Assembly (NCBI GenBank): GCA_944739405.2
Contig: OX123197.2
Coordinates: 56,644,047-56,708,046 of the forward strand
From: Euclidia mi
Taxonomy: Eukaryota; Arthropoda; Insecta; Lepidoptera; Erebidae
Length of the DNA: 64,000 bases
Direction of reading: 5' to 3'
Made by a program: the position numbers and the translations under genes. The notes beneath the pieces are model-generated. The model was not told where the DNA came from. It saw only the letters and a program-made list of their open reading frames with translations, and made no database searches. This document shows positions 8,763 to 19,769 of this stretch, piece by piece; the stretch's first letter is position 1; each line of letters opens with the position of its first letter.

Positions 8763-9301
8763 CTCGTCAATTAACCTAATAACTGTCTTTCATACACATT
8801 TATAGATTATTCCCTCTTTGAGATTTTAATTTAGGTTGTGGAAAGTAATAAAAAGAGATAAGATTACGTCTGATATATTTTATTTGAATACCATTAATCA
8901 CTAATCACATATATTTAAAAATTGCGATTTAATAATAATAATAAATGCTGTTTACAAAGTTACAGATTAATTTATACATTCTATACAACATTTCAAATTA
9001 GTCTTTTATTACCTACAACAACACTGCTTGCTTATCCAATTTCGCTTTAGCATATGTTTATGTGATTTATGAACAAAACAAAAGAAAAGACAAATTTATG
9101 AGCAAAGTATGTATTTTATATTAGTTTATTAAATTATAAGCATGCAAATTATACTATCTACTTTAATAGAACTTATCATACACGTTTCTAATCACATTAT
9201 GATGTGTGGTGCGCTATGGCGCACCATATAGTTAGTTACACGTTTTATAATAGATTTGTTATAATATATGAAATCACAATGACCCAAAGAAAACGACACG
9301 T
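8763..9301. other. Non-coding gap between ATPase and polB with a GC hairpin
   Basis: AT-rich with no ORF recognised. At 9208-9225 a perfect 7-bp hairpin (GGTGCGC, loop TATG, GCGCACC) stands out. Near 9278 a second copy of the TCACAATGACCC word that encodes the polymerase's last conserved residues (9313-9324) suggests a small duplication of the gene's end. Confidence 0.5.
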
Positions 9302-12300
9302 TTACAGAATGGCATCACAATGACCCCAAGGTAGCGTATTTATTTGATTCGACTGAACTTGTATTTTGTCATCAACTCTTTTCAAAACTACTTTATTAAC
9401 ATTTTGTGAATATAATACATGTCTAATGGATTTGATCATATTCATTTTACGCTTTAATTCAACATTGTTAAATAATGCTTCTTTATAGTTGGATGTATTT
9501 AAACTTTTTGTAATTGGCTTTGATACTCCTTTCGCTTTTTTGATTTGGGTATTTAGCGTTTTAATGGAGTAAAGTTTTGCTCTTAATCCAATAAATTCTG
9601 TGATTATATCACCGCCTAATTCGTCCTTAAATAAGCCAGGTACTTTTTCGTTTACTCGTGGTATACCGTACGGATTATTAACTTCAAAATTGCTAGTATC
9701 AAATTCATGTATATTATCACGCATGTCTTCATAAAAATCATGTGTATGTATTAAATACAGTAAGCTATCAGTATCAGTATAACATAATTTGGCATTGTCG
9801 CCATATTTATTTCTAATAAAATTATAATGGAAGTTATATAAATGCTGTTTTGAGTATTCAAGCACGGCAAAGCCAATATATATCGGTCTATCTAAGATAA
9901 GCTTTTCATGACTCAGTTGAACCGTAATTAAATCTTCGTTAAAAATAGAAATACTTTTTAGATTTGGTTTCGCAATCAATTTCTCTGCACCTAGTGACTT
10001 ATTTGTGTTATTACAATTATCACTCCATTTAGTGACTAATTTGACATCTACCTGTTTATGCTTATTTTCGATTGTTTTACCAAATATAGAATTATTCAAC
10101 AGCTTAAAGAAATAATTTTCAAATGGTGTCAAAGCTGCTTGACGTAATTTAGTATTTAAATCTATATACTTTTTTAAAAAATTGTCTTGTCTAAATTGAA
10201 GTATTTTATGAACTTTTTTTAAAACTAAACCGTTTCTAAGACATTCCTTCAAGTGAACATAATGTATTATGTAATTATATTTATCGTACAAGTTAGCAAT
10301 TAATTTTGGTGTCTTCCCTCCAATAGGTACAAATTTTTCTGGAGCGAAGGGTAAGTCACTATGTAAATTATGTAAATGATTTGGATATATAATATCAACT
10401 TCTAAAATATAACCGTGGGAGGCATCGTCAGGCACATCAAAAACATTAAAGTTCATAATGTCATCATGTTCCATAAATTTAAAATCTGATATTGGTAATT
10501 TCTTTGTCATAGCATAACCGTAAAGATTGTTACAATCTAAATATATTAAATAACTTGATGGTTGGGTATCATTAAAATTAGGTAAATAAATATTATTGGC
10601 TTCAGCATATCGATGAGTGCATTGTGCCAGCCACCGTATGCCTTTTTCTAACATTTGATAGATTTCTAAATCATTAATCAGCTCGAATTGAACACCTGTG
10701 TAAAAAAGCATAGCATCCCAACTGAGACTGGGAGAAGTAACATAGTAAGCAGGATCAAGTTTATAATTCTTTAGACATATATTTCTAAAATTTTCGAATA
10801 CATCACAAAGCAAAAGTACATCACCCTTTAAATATAAATCAGTGTATTCACCAATGGAACCAATATTAAAACATTTCCAGACAGTTTGAGCATGTTCATA
10901 TTCATCATCTGTTATATTTTTCATTTGCAAGCTGTTATAAAAACAATATTTTGATGGAAGTTCTGTTTCATTATATCTTTGCCATGAATTTACATATTCG
11001 TATGGATATATACCTTTTTTTCTTATTAAATTAAACTGGTCTTTACGAGAATAATGAAGCGATAAATGCATGAAATCTTTATCTGATAAACTTTTGGTCA
11101 ACGTATCAATGCTTGAACTGAGAAACTGAAAAGAATCAATAAATTTTATTTGCACTGGCTTTCTATCATAATCTGATTTCATGAATTTTGTTATCGATAA
11201 ATACTTTTCTTTTGTTTTAGGTATAATTTTTAATTCACCATCGTATTTAGACAATTCAGTAATAAATATGTGGGCATCATAACCAGATAAGTTATGAAAT
11301 ATAACCGGCACGAATGAACACACTTTAAATAATAAATTGCAATGTGAATGAGCTGCACCTCTGTACTCAGAAGTAATATGATCATGGTTACACACTTTAT
11401 CATCAAACAGTAATTGCTTACAAATGTGGCATAATGTTGCATGACAAAAATCATCAATTTGTTCTTTAGTCATTGCTTTCATGGGTTTATTTGAAATTAA
11501 AATCTTATGAATTAACTGTACATCTTGAATCAATTTTTTTTTAACAAACACTTGCACACAATCTCTTCCTCTGTATGTAACAAATTTATTCAAGCTTTTA
11601 TCATAGGAACAACATACATAGTAGGCAAAACAAGATGGTTGGTGTAATTTATTTCTTACAGTACTTTGTTCAGAATTTGATTCTTTAAAATCCGACAATA
11701 AACATTCAAAATCTGCATATATGACGAAGTTTTTTTTTTGTTGTCTCTCATAATGTTTAAATCTTAAAAAAACTGTTCTTTTCTGGTAATATCGTTATAA
11801 TTTTAGAACAACTGTGCGAAGTGTTTTTTGATTTACTAGCAAAAAATTGCAGACATATTTCACATAAATACATTTTGCCTTTATGTCGTGAAACTTGTCG
11901 TCTGACTAGGCGCGTAAAATTTTTTATAAGACAATAATGTGATTTACAGTTTTGTTCAAAATACAGCAAGTTGATGTGCTTAATTCTCTTACTATTGGTG
12001 GCATATAAAGGACCAGTTACAGTATGATGCTTGTCTAATCCGTAAACATTGACACTTATTTCACTATTATTTTTTTCAAACAACTCGATATCTTTGTGTG
12101 TTGGCGGAAATGACATCCCCTGTATATTAAATATGGTATTAAAATCGGGGTATGAGCTAGTTCTACAGACATTATTTTTAGCTGGAAATAATGCTGCAGC
12201 TATGCACCACAGAAAACAGTAGCTATCATTATTTTGAATGTTTAAACAGCTCTTTGTATTTTTAATTTTAGTTGGCAAGTCGATGAAGGATCCACCTCGC

Positions 12301-12838
12301 ATGGGTGAATACTTGTTAATATTAACTTCTAAATGACTTACAGATATAAATGACCATCCAGATTGACAATGTTCAAACTCAGATAATTTCATTCTATAAA
12401 CATCTCTTATTCGGGAATATAACTCATCATAATTAGTATTTTGGTATATAGTTTCATATTTTGTATTAAATGACTTCAGTTGCTGCTCACCCGATGCAGG
12501 TAGTGCGAAGTAAGCAAACAACTCGAAGTTCAGTTTAATACAGGAATGTTTCATCAATGTCAATTCAATTATTTTAAATAGATCGTTTCGCTTCCCATCT
12601 AAGAACGCCTCTATCAATAGGTACTCGTCTTCTTGAGATGGGTTTAAGCGATACGTCAGTATTCTGTTTTTAAATGCTGTGGCAATTATATCAACATTTG
12701 CAAACTTTGACTTTATTAAACAATTAGATTTATGTATATTAGTTCTGTTATGATATCTATATTCATGTTCTGGGATCTCAATTTTACATTTATCACATTT
12801 AATATGAGTGCTTGATGATGAATTAACGGATGGTTTAA
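9302..12838 (-). pseudogene. polB: Protein-primed DNA polymerase B, one frameshift
   Basis: Two frames on one strand. The upstream part (to TAA at 11757-11759) has a zinc-ribbon-like CxxC...H region, then 'GGSFIDLPTKIKN' and 'SHYCLIKNFTRLVR', typical of Polinton polymerase N-termini. The downstream part holds exonuclease motif I ('YADFEC', read just past the break), exo II ('HNLSGYDAH'), polymerase motif A ('LDCNNLYGYAM'), motif B ('NNSIFGKT') and motif C ('YTDTDS'). The last residues are 'LPWGHCDAIL'. One extra base in a T/A-rich run near 11755-11762 causes the break. All catalytic residues are present, so it is a single-lesion copy. The apparent ATG at 12855-12857 lies inside a pyrimidine tract ending ACAG (AG at 12839-12840), a strong 3' splice site. 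The true start is therefore probably in an upstream exon. Confidence 0.93.
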
Positions 12839-13310
12839 CTGTAAAAAAAAAAAACAATGATATTGTACACCTAAGTATGATTATTTATTTAATAAGAATA
12901 CACAATTGAGTACAAAACGATTAAACAAGATTATAATAATAATATAGGTGTTGGTAAATATGATTATTATACATAAGTACTTAAGTTCATATTAATAATA
13001 ATTTAAATTTAAATAAATTTTTATTGATATGAACTTATAAACGTTGGGGGACAGTCCTTAAATTCTTTTCTCACACTCTTAACATACGCGTTTAAGTGAT
13101 TCCACGACTCAGAATTTGTTTCACATTTATTTTTCACTGTCAACACAGAATGTCGCCATCTATTAACCGGTGGCACACGTTCAATGTCGTCGCAGTTATA
13201 TATTTTTAATTCAATATAGTAACTACCGGTCTTCCGATCATCCATCTGCCTCGAAAAACCATTTGCTAATCTGCGCGTGATATATGAGTATATGGGTTGC
13301 GTTTTTTTAC
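12839..13310 (-). other. Candidate intron joining the acidic ORF to polB
   Basis: On the minus strand a CTG|GTAAAA donor sits at 13311/13310. A T-rich tract ending TTTACAG is at 12839-12841. Splicing these would join codon 67 plus one base of the 163-aa ORF to the polymerase frame without a shift. Not tested; other donors are possible. Confidence 0.35.
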
Positions 13311-13512
13311 CAGTTGCCTCCAACTGCTCGTCACCCGAATCACTGCCGAATAAATCGCTTGCTGTTGGTTTGGTAGTGGACTTCTGCCTCTTACTACTCG
13401 ACGGCTGGCACTCAGTGGACCCCTGGGTGGACTTGCGCTTCTTTTTTTCTTGTTTAGGTCTCACCGAGACCTCCACCTCCGAGTCGTCGGATGGGAAAAG
13501 CTGGTCTGCCAT
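13021..13512 (-). CDS. Acidic/basic nuclear-type protein upstream of polB (163 aa)
   Basis: I place the start at the ATG at 13510-13512 (MADQLFPSDDSEVEV), just 10 bases after a clear 3' splice site (TTTTTCAG at 13523 onward on the minus strand), not at the longer ORF's upstream Met, which is intronic. The N-terminus is acidic, followed by KKKRKS and KRQK stretches that look like nuclear localisation signals, then 'SDLFGSDSGDEQLE'. The C-terminal half ('YSYITRRLANGF', 'YYIELKIYNCDDIERVPP') is better folded in appearance. I do not recognise the family. Its first exon may also supply the polymerase's N-terminus by alternative splicing. Confidence 0.6.
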   Translation of the reverse strand: MADQLFPSDDSEVEVSVRPKQEKKKRKSTQGSTECQPSSSKRQKSTTKPTASDLFGSDSGDEQLEATGKKTQPIYSYITRRLANGFSRQMDDRKTGSYYIELKIYNCDDIERVPPVNRWRHSVLTVKNKCETNSESWNHLNAYVKSVRKEFKDCPPTFISSYQ

Positions 13513-13522
13513 TTGCTTGGAC

Positions 13523-13788
13523 CTGAAAAATGTAATAAACAATAATTAATTAAATATAAATACTAGCACTACATCTAACAGTAATCTTCTGATAGTTGAA
13601 TAGTTGCCGTATCACTTTATTCAAGGATGATCGACTAATTTATTGAATAGTGAAATTATTGAACACTTGAATGACTGAATAATAGACTTATGGAATAAAA
13701 GAATTATTGAATAGTAAAGTTATTGAATAGTTGAATGATCGAATATCAAAATTAGATAAACATGAATAGAAACCAAAAAGAAACTTAC
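13523..13788 (-). other. 5' UTR intron of the acidic protein gene
   Basis: The donor GTAAGTTT (GT at 13787-13788) and acceptor TTTTTCAG (ending at 13523) bracket 266 bases that contain GAATAGTTGAATGA-like repeats. The exon upstream (about 13789-13870) shows no convincing coding. A TATTTAAG at about 13889-13896 on the minus strand lies a few tens of bases before it and may be its TATA element. Confidence 0.55.
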
Positions 13789-13996
13789 ATCTTAAAGAAA
13801 ATCTGATCGGTAGATACTGATGAATGGTGAAGCTCTTGCTTGTAGCTCTTGAAGAAATGCTTTGTGGTGTTACTTCGACAGCTACACTCTTAAATAGTGC
13901 TAAATCTACGTCATAATATCCCGAATATGGAACTAGGTACGTGTTCGTAAAAGATGCTGTGTCAGATGCACCCAAATATGATTTACTTTTAAACAA

Positions 13997-15170
13997 TATT
14001 ATATCTACTCCTGTTACATATCACATCCATTAGGTTTGATACTCACCGTGGGCAATCTGAATGCAATAGTTTCGATACGAACATTATATGAGTTAATATG
14101 TGCGGAGTACAAAGTATTGCAATATAATGTTCGCACTTTTAATCAATAGTTCAACACTTACTACTACTATTAACTAATGCTAAATAATACAGCTCTTTCT
14201 TAGAATAGTACCAATAAAAATCGTTGTAATTTGAAAGATTTTATAACGTTGAATTATTTCTCGTTTCTTTTTTTTCTTTTGTTTTAAGCCCTATGTTGAA
14301 TTGCCGCGCTATCAGTGCCTTGTTATTAATACGGAGAAAATGATTTCTGAATTGTTACATTAGGTACATGTGACTGCTCACAGTGAATCCCTAACCCTAT
14401 ATTTTAACCGACTGAAAGAATGGTAAGTTATGTGTATCAATTATGAGACGGTATTATTTATGTTACTTATTTTTTTAAGTTTTTATGTGCAAAATATTAA
14501 CAACTATTAGGTACCTATACGTTCAGTTATTATATTTATAAATAATGCCATAACATACATATAATACAGTTAGGATCATTTATAATTAGGCGATAACTAT
14601 AACTTGAATTCGATGCGAGCTGACATTGCACCTACCTACATAATAGAAAAGCCTTATTATTTATCCTCCGTGGATATGATTATTAAATATTATACTATAC
14701 ATTTCACCAGGCCATTCGAATATACAATATAAATATTACTTACTTACCTTTTGTATTGGTGACTTAACTATGAAAATAAGCTAAAAAATATTATAAATTA
14801 TAGTAGGCGAAACCGAACGTAACAATAGTATGTCATTAATGCTGTATTGTTTTGATCTTCACCTTATAGATAAACACTTACATTGCGATAATAATTATGA
14901 TTGCCATACTAGCTATCTACAACGACTTTGTGTGTCGATTTTTCTCTCAATTGCATGTATGAATATATTATATAAAGGAACGATGAACAAACGTACTGTA
15001 GTATTTATTTTATACATATTAGTTTTAGTAAACAATAAGTGTTGGGCACGTGTCGACATGTTAGGGTTTCAGTTTCATCGTACCATTTTTGTATGCCCTA
15101 GACAAAAATAGTTATGATGATGAGAATATGTACGATTTTGAACTCTATAGTTTAAAATAAAATTTTATGT
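13997..15170. other. Divergent promoter region, no gene recognised
   Basis: This AT-rich stretch separates the leftward gene block from the rightward gene. A 93-codon open frame at 14830-15111 has a hydrophobic stretch (TVVFILYILVLV), but there is no further support for it as a gene. Confidence 0.4.
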
Positions 15171-15172
15171 AA

Positions 15173-15182
15173 GTATATAAAT
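15173..15182 (+). promoter_or_regulatory. TATA box of the right-end Polinton gene
   Basis: TATATAAATA, followed about 40 bases later by CTCAGTGTTG, an insect-like initiator. The inferred 5' UTR exon ends at 15251, where a GTAAGT donor begins. Confidence 0.55.
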
Positions 15183-15500
15183 AGAAAAACTTTCTAAATC
15201 CATTCAAATTCTATATCTCAGTGTTGCAACTGCCTTCATCGTGTAATATCAGTAAGTTTTTAAATTATTCGTCATTATTTTATCTAACAATTAAAATACA
15301 TTGACTTATATTATTATCAGACAATACCTATAATCGTTATTCAAAACAAATATGTGTCTGGTGCATATAAGTCAGTATTTATTTCAACATAACACTATGT
15401 TTCAACTATAATCATTGTTCTGAGATAGAATAATAGTAAATAAAATTTTAATTTCTCGTTTTTCTAGGTATTTCACAGAGTCTGAACCCAGAATTCAAGT

Positions 15501-16037
15501 ATGTCGCACTCACCATCCTACAGTCCAGTATTAGATAACATTGACCAACAATTTGACGTAAGTATTTCAATGATTATTGATGTTAATTAATAATCGAATT
15601 GATGTTTGGTGTCGTTTTATAACAGTAAATCATTCATTTCTATTTAATTTCAGCATTTGATTGGGGGCTCTGATCCGGTTTTAAATCCATTTTACTATGC
15701 TCAAGACCGAGAAAGCTGGTACCGCGAAGTGGCGTCAACAGCATGCGAAGAGAGTAGACAACAAGAAATAGAAAAGAAAAAAGCAAAGAAGAAAAAAAAT
15801 GAGTCAAAGGTATTAAAAAACAGATCCTTTATCATGCGGGAAGAGCCCGGACATATTCGTCGTATTATAAAAATAATTATACACGATGTGGATGGTCGTA
15901 AAATGGAAGACATAGACAGTGACCCTGAGAGTGCAAGTGTGAACATTCAATATTTAGTAGGAAATGATTACGATGAAATCATGAATGAGACTGATTATTT
16001 AGTTACCAAAATAGTTAAAAAGTTAAGTTCAAATTAA
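15501..16037 (+). CDS. Two-exon Polinton gene at the right end, 145 aa, unknown function
   Basis: Exon 1 is 15501-15557 (19 codons, MSHSPSYSPVLDNIDQQFD) and ends at a GTAAGT donor. Exon 2 is 15654-16037 after TTTAATTTCAG and joins in phase 0. A 5' UTR intron (15252-15467, CA|GTAAGT to TTTTCTAG|G) precedes it, and a TATA box lies further upstream. Exon 2 starts 'HLIGGSDPVLNPFYY', followed by a Lys-rich helix (EKKKAKKKKNESK) and an acidic C-terminus ('DVDGRKMEDIDSDPES'). This is the only recognised rightward gene, opposite to the polymerase/capsid block. It may be an early regulator, but I do not recognise the family. Confidence 0.68.
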
Positions 16038-16771
16038 TGTAATTCATTTAAAATATAGTTATACTAAATATTATTTTGCTTTTTATTTCTAAGTCATACA
16101 ATTTAAAGTTAATAGCCACTGCACTGCATATAAATATAAGGCAGTGCGATGGATAATCGCGAGCGCATTCCATTTATAATATACCATAATTGTTACTGTT
16201 CTGTTTTATATTAATACCTATTACAATAATCTATTAATTAAACGAGTAAATATCATTTATTGTTTTATTTTATTGCATCGTATAACACAAACACATAACA
16301 TAGGTACTTAAATAAAGTAACATGATGACATCCGAGCGCATTCCATTCCTGATAGCTCACCGTGCCGAATGGACTAAACATTTTATCACCGCTATATTAT
16401 GAATTGAACTGAATTGAATGAACATACTATTTAAGTGAAAATTTGAATGAATATAAATGAGGATATAATACTTATGGAATAAAATTAACGAGCATATCTT
16501 TTGAAAAATAAGACTAAAAATGACTGAAAGAATGGTTAAATTGAGAAGTTTTGATGTTTGAATACTAGAATAACTGAATTATTGAAGGGATGATTGAAAT
16601 ATTAGAATAATAAATGACTGAATGATTGAATATTAAATTTCTGAATGCAATGAATGATAGGGTAAATTAAGTGTTTCTGGGTCTGCTCTGATGATTGAAA
16701 TATTAGAATAAATAAATGACTGATTGATGAATGATTGAATATTAGAGCAAATAGTACCTATTTATGAACAC
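16038..16771. repeat. Right subterminal TGAATGATTGAAT-rich region with a degenerate TIR copy
   Basis: From about 16540 the words ATTGAATGAT, GAATATTA and AATAACTGA recur. At 16659-16691 the stretch GGGTAAATTAAGTGTTTCTG and following bases resemble the outer TIR (GGGTAAATTGGGTGTTTCTG) and stop where the TIR palindrome would turn. It looks like a broken tandem copy of the terminus. Confidence 0.6.
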
Positions 16772-16840
16772 AATGAATGATGGGGTAAATTGGGTGTTTC
16801 TGGATCTCCTCTGATCCAGAAACCCCAATTTACAACTACT
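16772..16840 (-). repeat. Right terminal inverted repeat of the Polinton (69 bp)
   Basis: Reverse complement of 2105-2173 with two mismatches near the inner side. It contains the same hairpin (GTTTCTGGATC / GATCCAGAAAC). Confidence 0.93.
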
Positions 16841-16846
16841 GCTATA
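16841..16846. repeat. Right 6-bp target site duplication of the Polinton
   Basis: GCTATA, identical to 2099-2104. Confidence 0.93.
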
Positions 16847-18089
16847 TTCATTCAATTACCGAAAAAACGGCATTTATTTTTTATTGAATAAAAATATATA
16901 GATAAGGTTACATTTCTGCTATGAATTATTGTTTTATTATGAGTATATAAATAAACCTATCATATGATATATAATACTCCTATAATTCATGAGATATTGG
17001 CTTTCGAAAATTTTGGCAGGTATGGCGGTTATTTTTGGTGGGAAAAAGTAAACAATTGTGCAAAGTCCAATAAGAATAATTCTTATCGGATTCTTATCAG
17101 ATATGTTTTTTTTTTAATTGGAAATCTAGTTGAAAAGAAACTTATCTAGGTTTGAATCTGATATATAACAAGAAAATATGTTTGAAAAAATAAAATACGA
17201 AAATTGGCGGCAATTAACAATCATTTATATTTTATATTTTTTTATGTTTAAAATTAAAATGTTTCTTTCCATTATGTTTATTTCCTCTGAAAGTAAATTA
17301 AATTACCTTTCTAACCGTGTACAATACTTATATACCTCTCATAATAAAAAACGACGAGAAATATGAATATGTTAGAAATATAATAGCGCGCTCGAAAATG
17401 GCGGGAAAATATTATACCGTGCGCGCTTTATACCGCTCTTGCGTGGGCTTCAATTATATTATTTGGTGTTCATTAATATTATTCGAAAGCTTATTTAATT
17501 ACGCGTCTTTTAATATACAATATTACCTTAATAAATAGAAATATCACCATTCTTTCAACGAAAATATTACGCGCCCGTACTTAGCTCGAAAGCCTAGCCT
17601 CGAAAGTGGCCAAAATACATCTACGGGTGTCCTGAGATGCCTCGATGGTGGCCAAAATGCTTCGAGGGGTTATTATTCGTAAATTGCCATTGCTTAAATA
17701 GCTTCGACAATTTGCTCTTCACAATTCAGGTTGCTGGCTTATAAATAATTCGGTCCCAGACATCGGAATCAACGCGAGACAGAAAAACACTATTAGGTAT
17801 ATACATAATATACGGGAACTCTCTATGAACTCAATTAAGCTATTTGTTCCTAATTATTTGGCTCACGAGTCGTTCACTCGCGGTTCTTAGAAACCCATCG
17901 GGAAAAAACAACGTTGTTTTGGTATAAGTTCTTATCGCCACACTTCACGGCAAATATCAAGGATAATTCTTAAGCGATTTTTTTCTGTGCAATTTTCAGG
18001 CGACAGACTTGCTTCTTGCTGGTTATAAAAGGGTTATTATATTATCAAGTAATACTATAAATCAACTCGATCATCTGTTAAGTACTTAC
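16847..18089. other. Host-like AT-rich DNA, nothing recognised
   Basis: Several short open frames, none with family features. Two related phrases (CTCGAAAGTGGCCAAAATAC and CTCGATGGTGGCCAAAATGC, 17600-17662) form a weak direct repeat. Confidence 0.4.
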
Positions 18090-18135
18090 ATCTTTTCACT
18101 TTGAGAGGTTTGCTTTTGCCTTTACCTGTACCCAT
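18090..18135 (-). CDS. Possible orphan first coding exon (15 codons)
   Basis: On the minus strand an ATG in good context (A at -3, G at +4) opens 'MGTGKGKSKPLKVKR' and runs straight into a consensus donor, AGAT|GTAAGTACT. Composition and donor make it look like a real first coding exon of a host gene transcribed leftward. I cannot find the next exon; chance is possible at this length. Confidence 0.25.
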
Positions 18136-18299
18136 ACTGTAGCCATGAAAAATATAATTATGTTTGATACCTATGTGTTTTTAAGACTTATCATAATCTT
18201 ATAGAAAGGTATTCAAGAAAACGGCGCCATATATTGGGTCAAGTTGTGAATAGCAGAGATAGTCTAGTGAACAGACCAGCAGCTTGCTAAGCAGTGGGT

Positions 18300-18530
18300 C
18301 AAACTTTAGAAACTCGAGCCTTGGTGCTGACGTTTTGATGTGCATTAAATCACTAATAATTATCGTTTGCTAAACGGTGAAAGTAAACATCCTGAGGAAA
18401 CCTGCATATTTAAGAGTTCTTCACGGTGTTCTCGAGATATGTGAAATCTGCCAACCAGCACTTAGCCAGCGTGGTGGACTATGGCCTAACCTTTCTCAAA
18501 GTGAAAAAAGTCCCGTGCCCCAGAGTAGAA
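18300..18530 (+). repeat. Lepidopteran interspersed repeat (TGAGGAAACCTGCAT type)
   Basis: Contains CATCCTGAGGAAACCTGCAT, 'GAAATCTGCCAACCAGCACT' and 'CCAGCGTGGTGGACTATGGC', a run of phrases common in moth repeats. A related segment, partly inverted on itself, is at 22612-22740. Confidence 0.6.
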
Positions 18531-18639
18531 AAATTTATATACAAGGCTAAAGATGATGATAATTTAAAAGTTTACCTAATTTTCCCAATTTCTCAAACTA
18601 AAACTCTGTTACATTCGACACCAAATATTATTTTTAAAT

Positions 18640-18875
18640 CATCATCATCAGCCTTTAACAGTCCACTGCTGGACTAGGCCTCTTCTTTGAAAAAAGGAAT
18701 TGGCCTACTATACCACGCTGGCCAAAGGGGTTGGTATAAGGTTTGTATCAAGTTTTCCTTCCCTTACAGTGCTGTTCTCTGCTTAATATGCTCCGTCTGT
18801 CAGCTCTTACGACACCCATGGGATGATATAGGGTGGTGACATTTCGTATTCTTAATCCGTCACCATATGGACAAT
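18640..18875 (+). repeat. CATCATCATCAGCCTTTA interspersed repeat, copy 1
   Basis: Runs from CATCATCATCAGCC through 'GTCCACTGCTGGACTAGGCC' to 'GGGTGGTGACATTTCG'. A second, clearly homologous copy lies at 43238-43475. The 3' half alone is also seen at 20040-20163. Confidence 0.8.
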
Positions 18876-19769
18876 TTTTTTAAATACAGAATTCAGAATC
18901 TCATTTAGGATTAAAGACTTTGAAATCCCAATTTATTACGTTCCAAATTTAGGACCAAGGGAATATGGAAATTCAGGTTATGCTCCAAGGATTCACGAGT
19001 TTCAAAACTATGTTATGTAGTTAGACCTCCTTTGACAACTGTTAGACAATTTAGCAACATTTTAGTAATTCAATTTATTTTACATTGAAATTTCCTTGTA
19101 ATTTAAAATTTATTAATTAATTAAAACCGACTGGATTTCGACTGCGTACATAAAGACCAGCTGAAAAGTTTCTTCAGTCGTGCTCAAGAACTCTCAGACG
19201 TACCAAAAATAACATTTTTTCTTCAACTTTATTTACTGAGAATGGCAGACATTTAGAATTATATTTATTAATATATATAACTAGGAATTAAAACAATTTT
19301 ATTAAAAGTACTTGTAGAAAACCCGAAGAGGGGAATTGAAGTAAAGCAATCAAAAGTGCGGGTAAAAGCTAGACCTTTCAAGCTTAATCACAATATATTA
19401 GTTTTCACACGGCTCATTGCCAAGTAGAACTTAAATCATGCGCGTATTTCATTAAACTGGGTAGAAAAGCTACCGACTAAAGCCTAAGAAAATGCTTAAG
19501 CAAATTCAGTACGCGACGTAGTCTCACTTGAAGCCATTTATAACAATACACGGTGAAACCTCAGACTGTCGGCCGTTAATGTTGATGAATTGAATTGTTG
19601 CCTTAGGTACCGAGAATTAGTTTGATGCAGATATAATAATAATAATAATATTTTTTTTATTTGTATAAAATGTAGGTACATAAGCTGAAATATATAATAG
19701 GAGCCATATACATTTTGTCAAACTGTGACATGCAAATCTTAATTAAAATCCAAAATAATTATATACATA
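18876..19769. other. No gene recognised; short AAT microsatellite
   Basis: AT-rich sequence with an (AAT)n run near 19632-19650. Nothing else identified. Confidence 0.4.

Larger units (their letters stand above)
2105..16840. mobile_element. Polinton/Maverick DNA transposon, 14.7 kb, nearly complete
   Basis: The element starts AGTAGTTG and ends CAACTACT, with 69-bp terminal inverted repeats (67 of 69 matching) and an exact 6-bp target duplication. It encodes the diagnostic Polinton set: protein-primed DNA polymerase B, retroviral-type integrase with chromodomain, FtsK/A32-like packaging ATPase, adenain-like cysteine protease and capsid-like proteins. The AG...CT termini, 6-bp duplication and size all fit the family. 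Several genes carry a single disabling change, so this copy is probably recently dead rather than active. Most genes are on the minus strand; one spliced gene near the right end is on the plus strand. Confidence 0.96.

Noticed and set aside
13688..13996. 102-codon minus-strand frame as a separate Polinton gene
   Set aside because: It crosses a strong GTAAGT donor and an intron with TTGAATGA repeats, and is better read as a 5' UTR exon plus intron.
14830..15111. 93-codon frame with a hydrophobic stretch upstream of the right-end Polinton gene
   Set aside because: No recognisable family, no promoter of its own, and AT-rich composition. Kept only as a note in the region entry.
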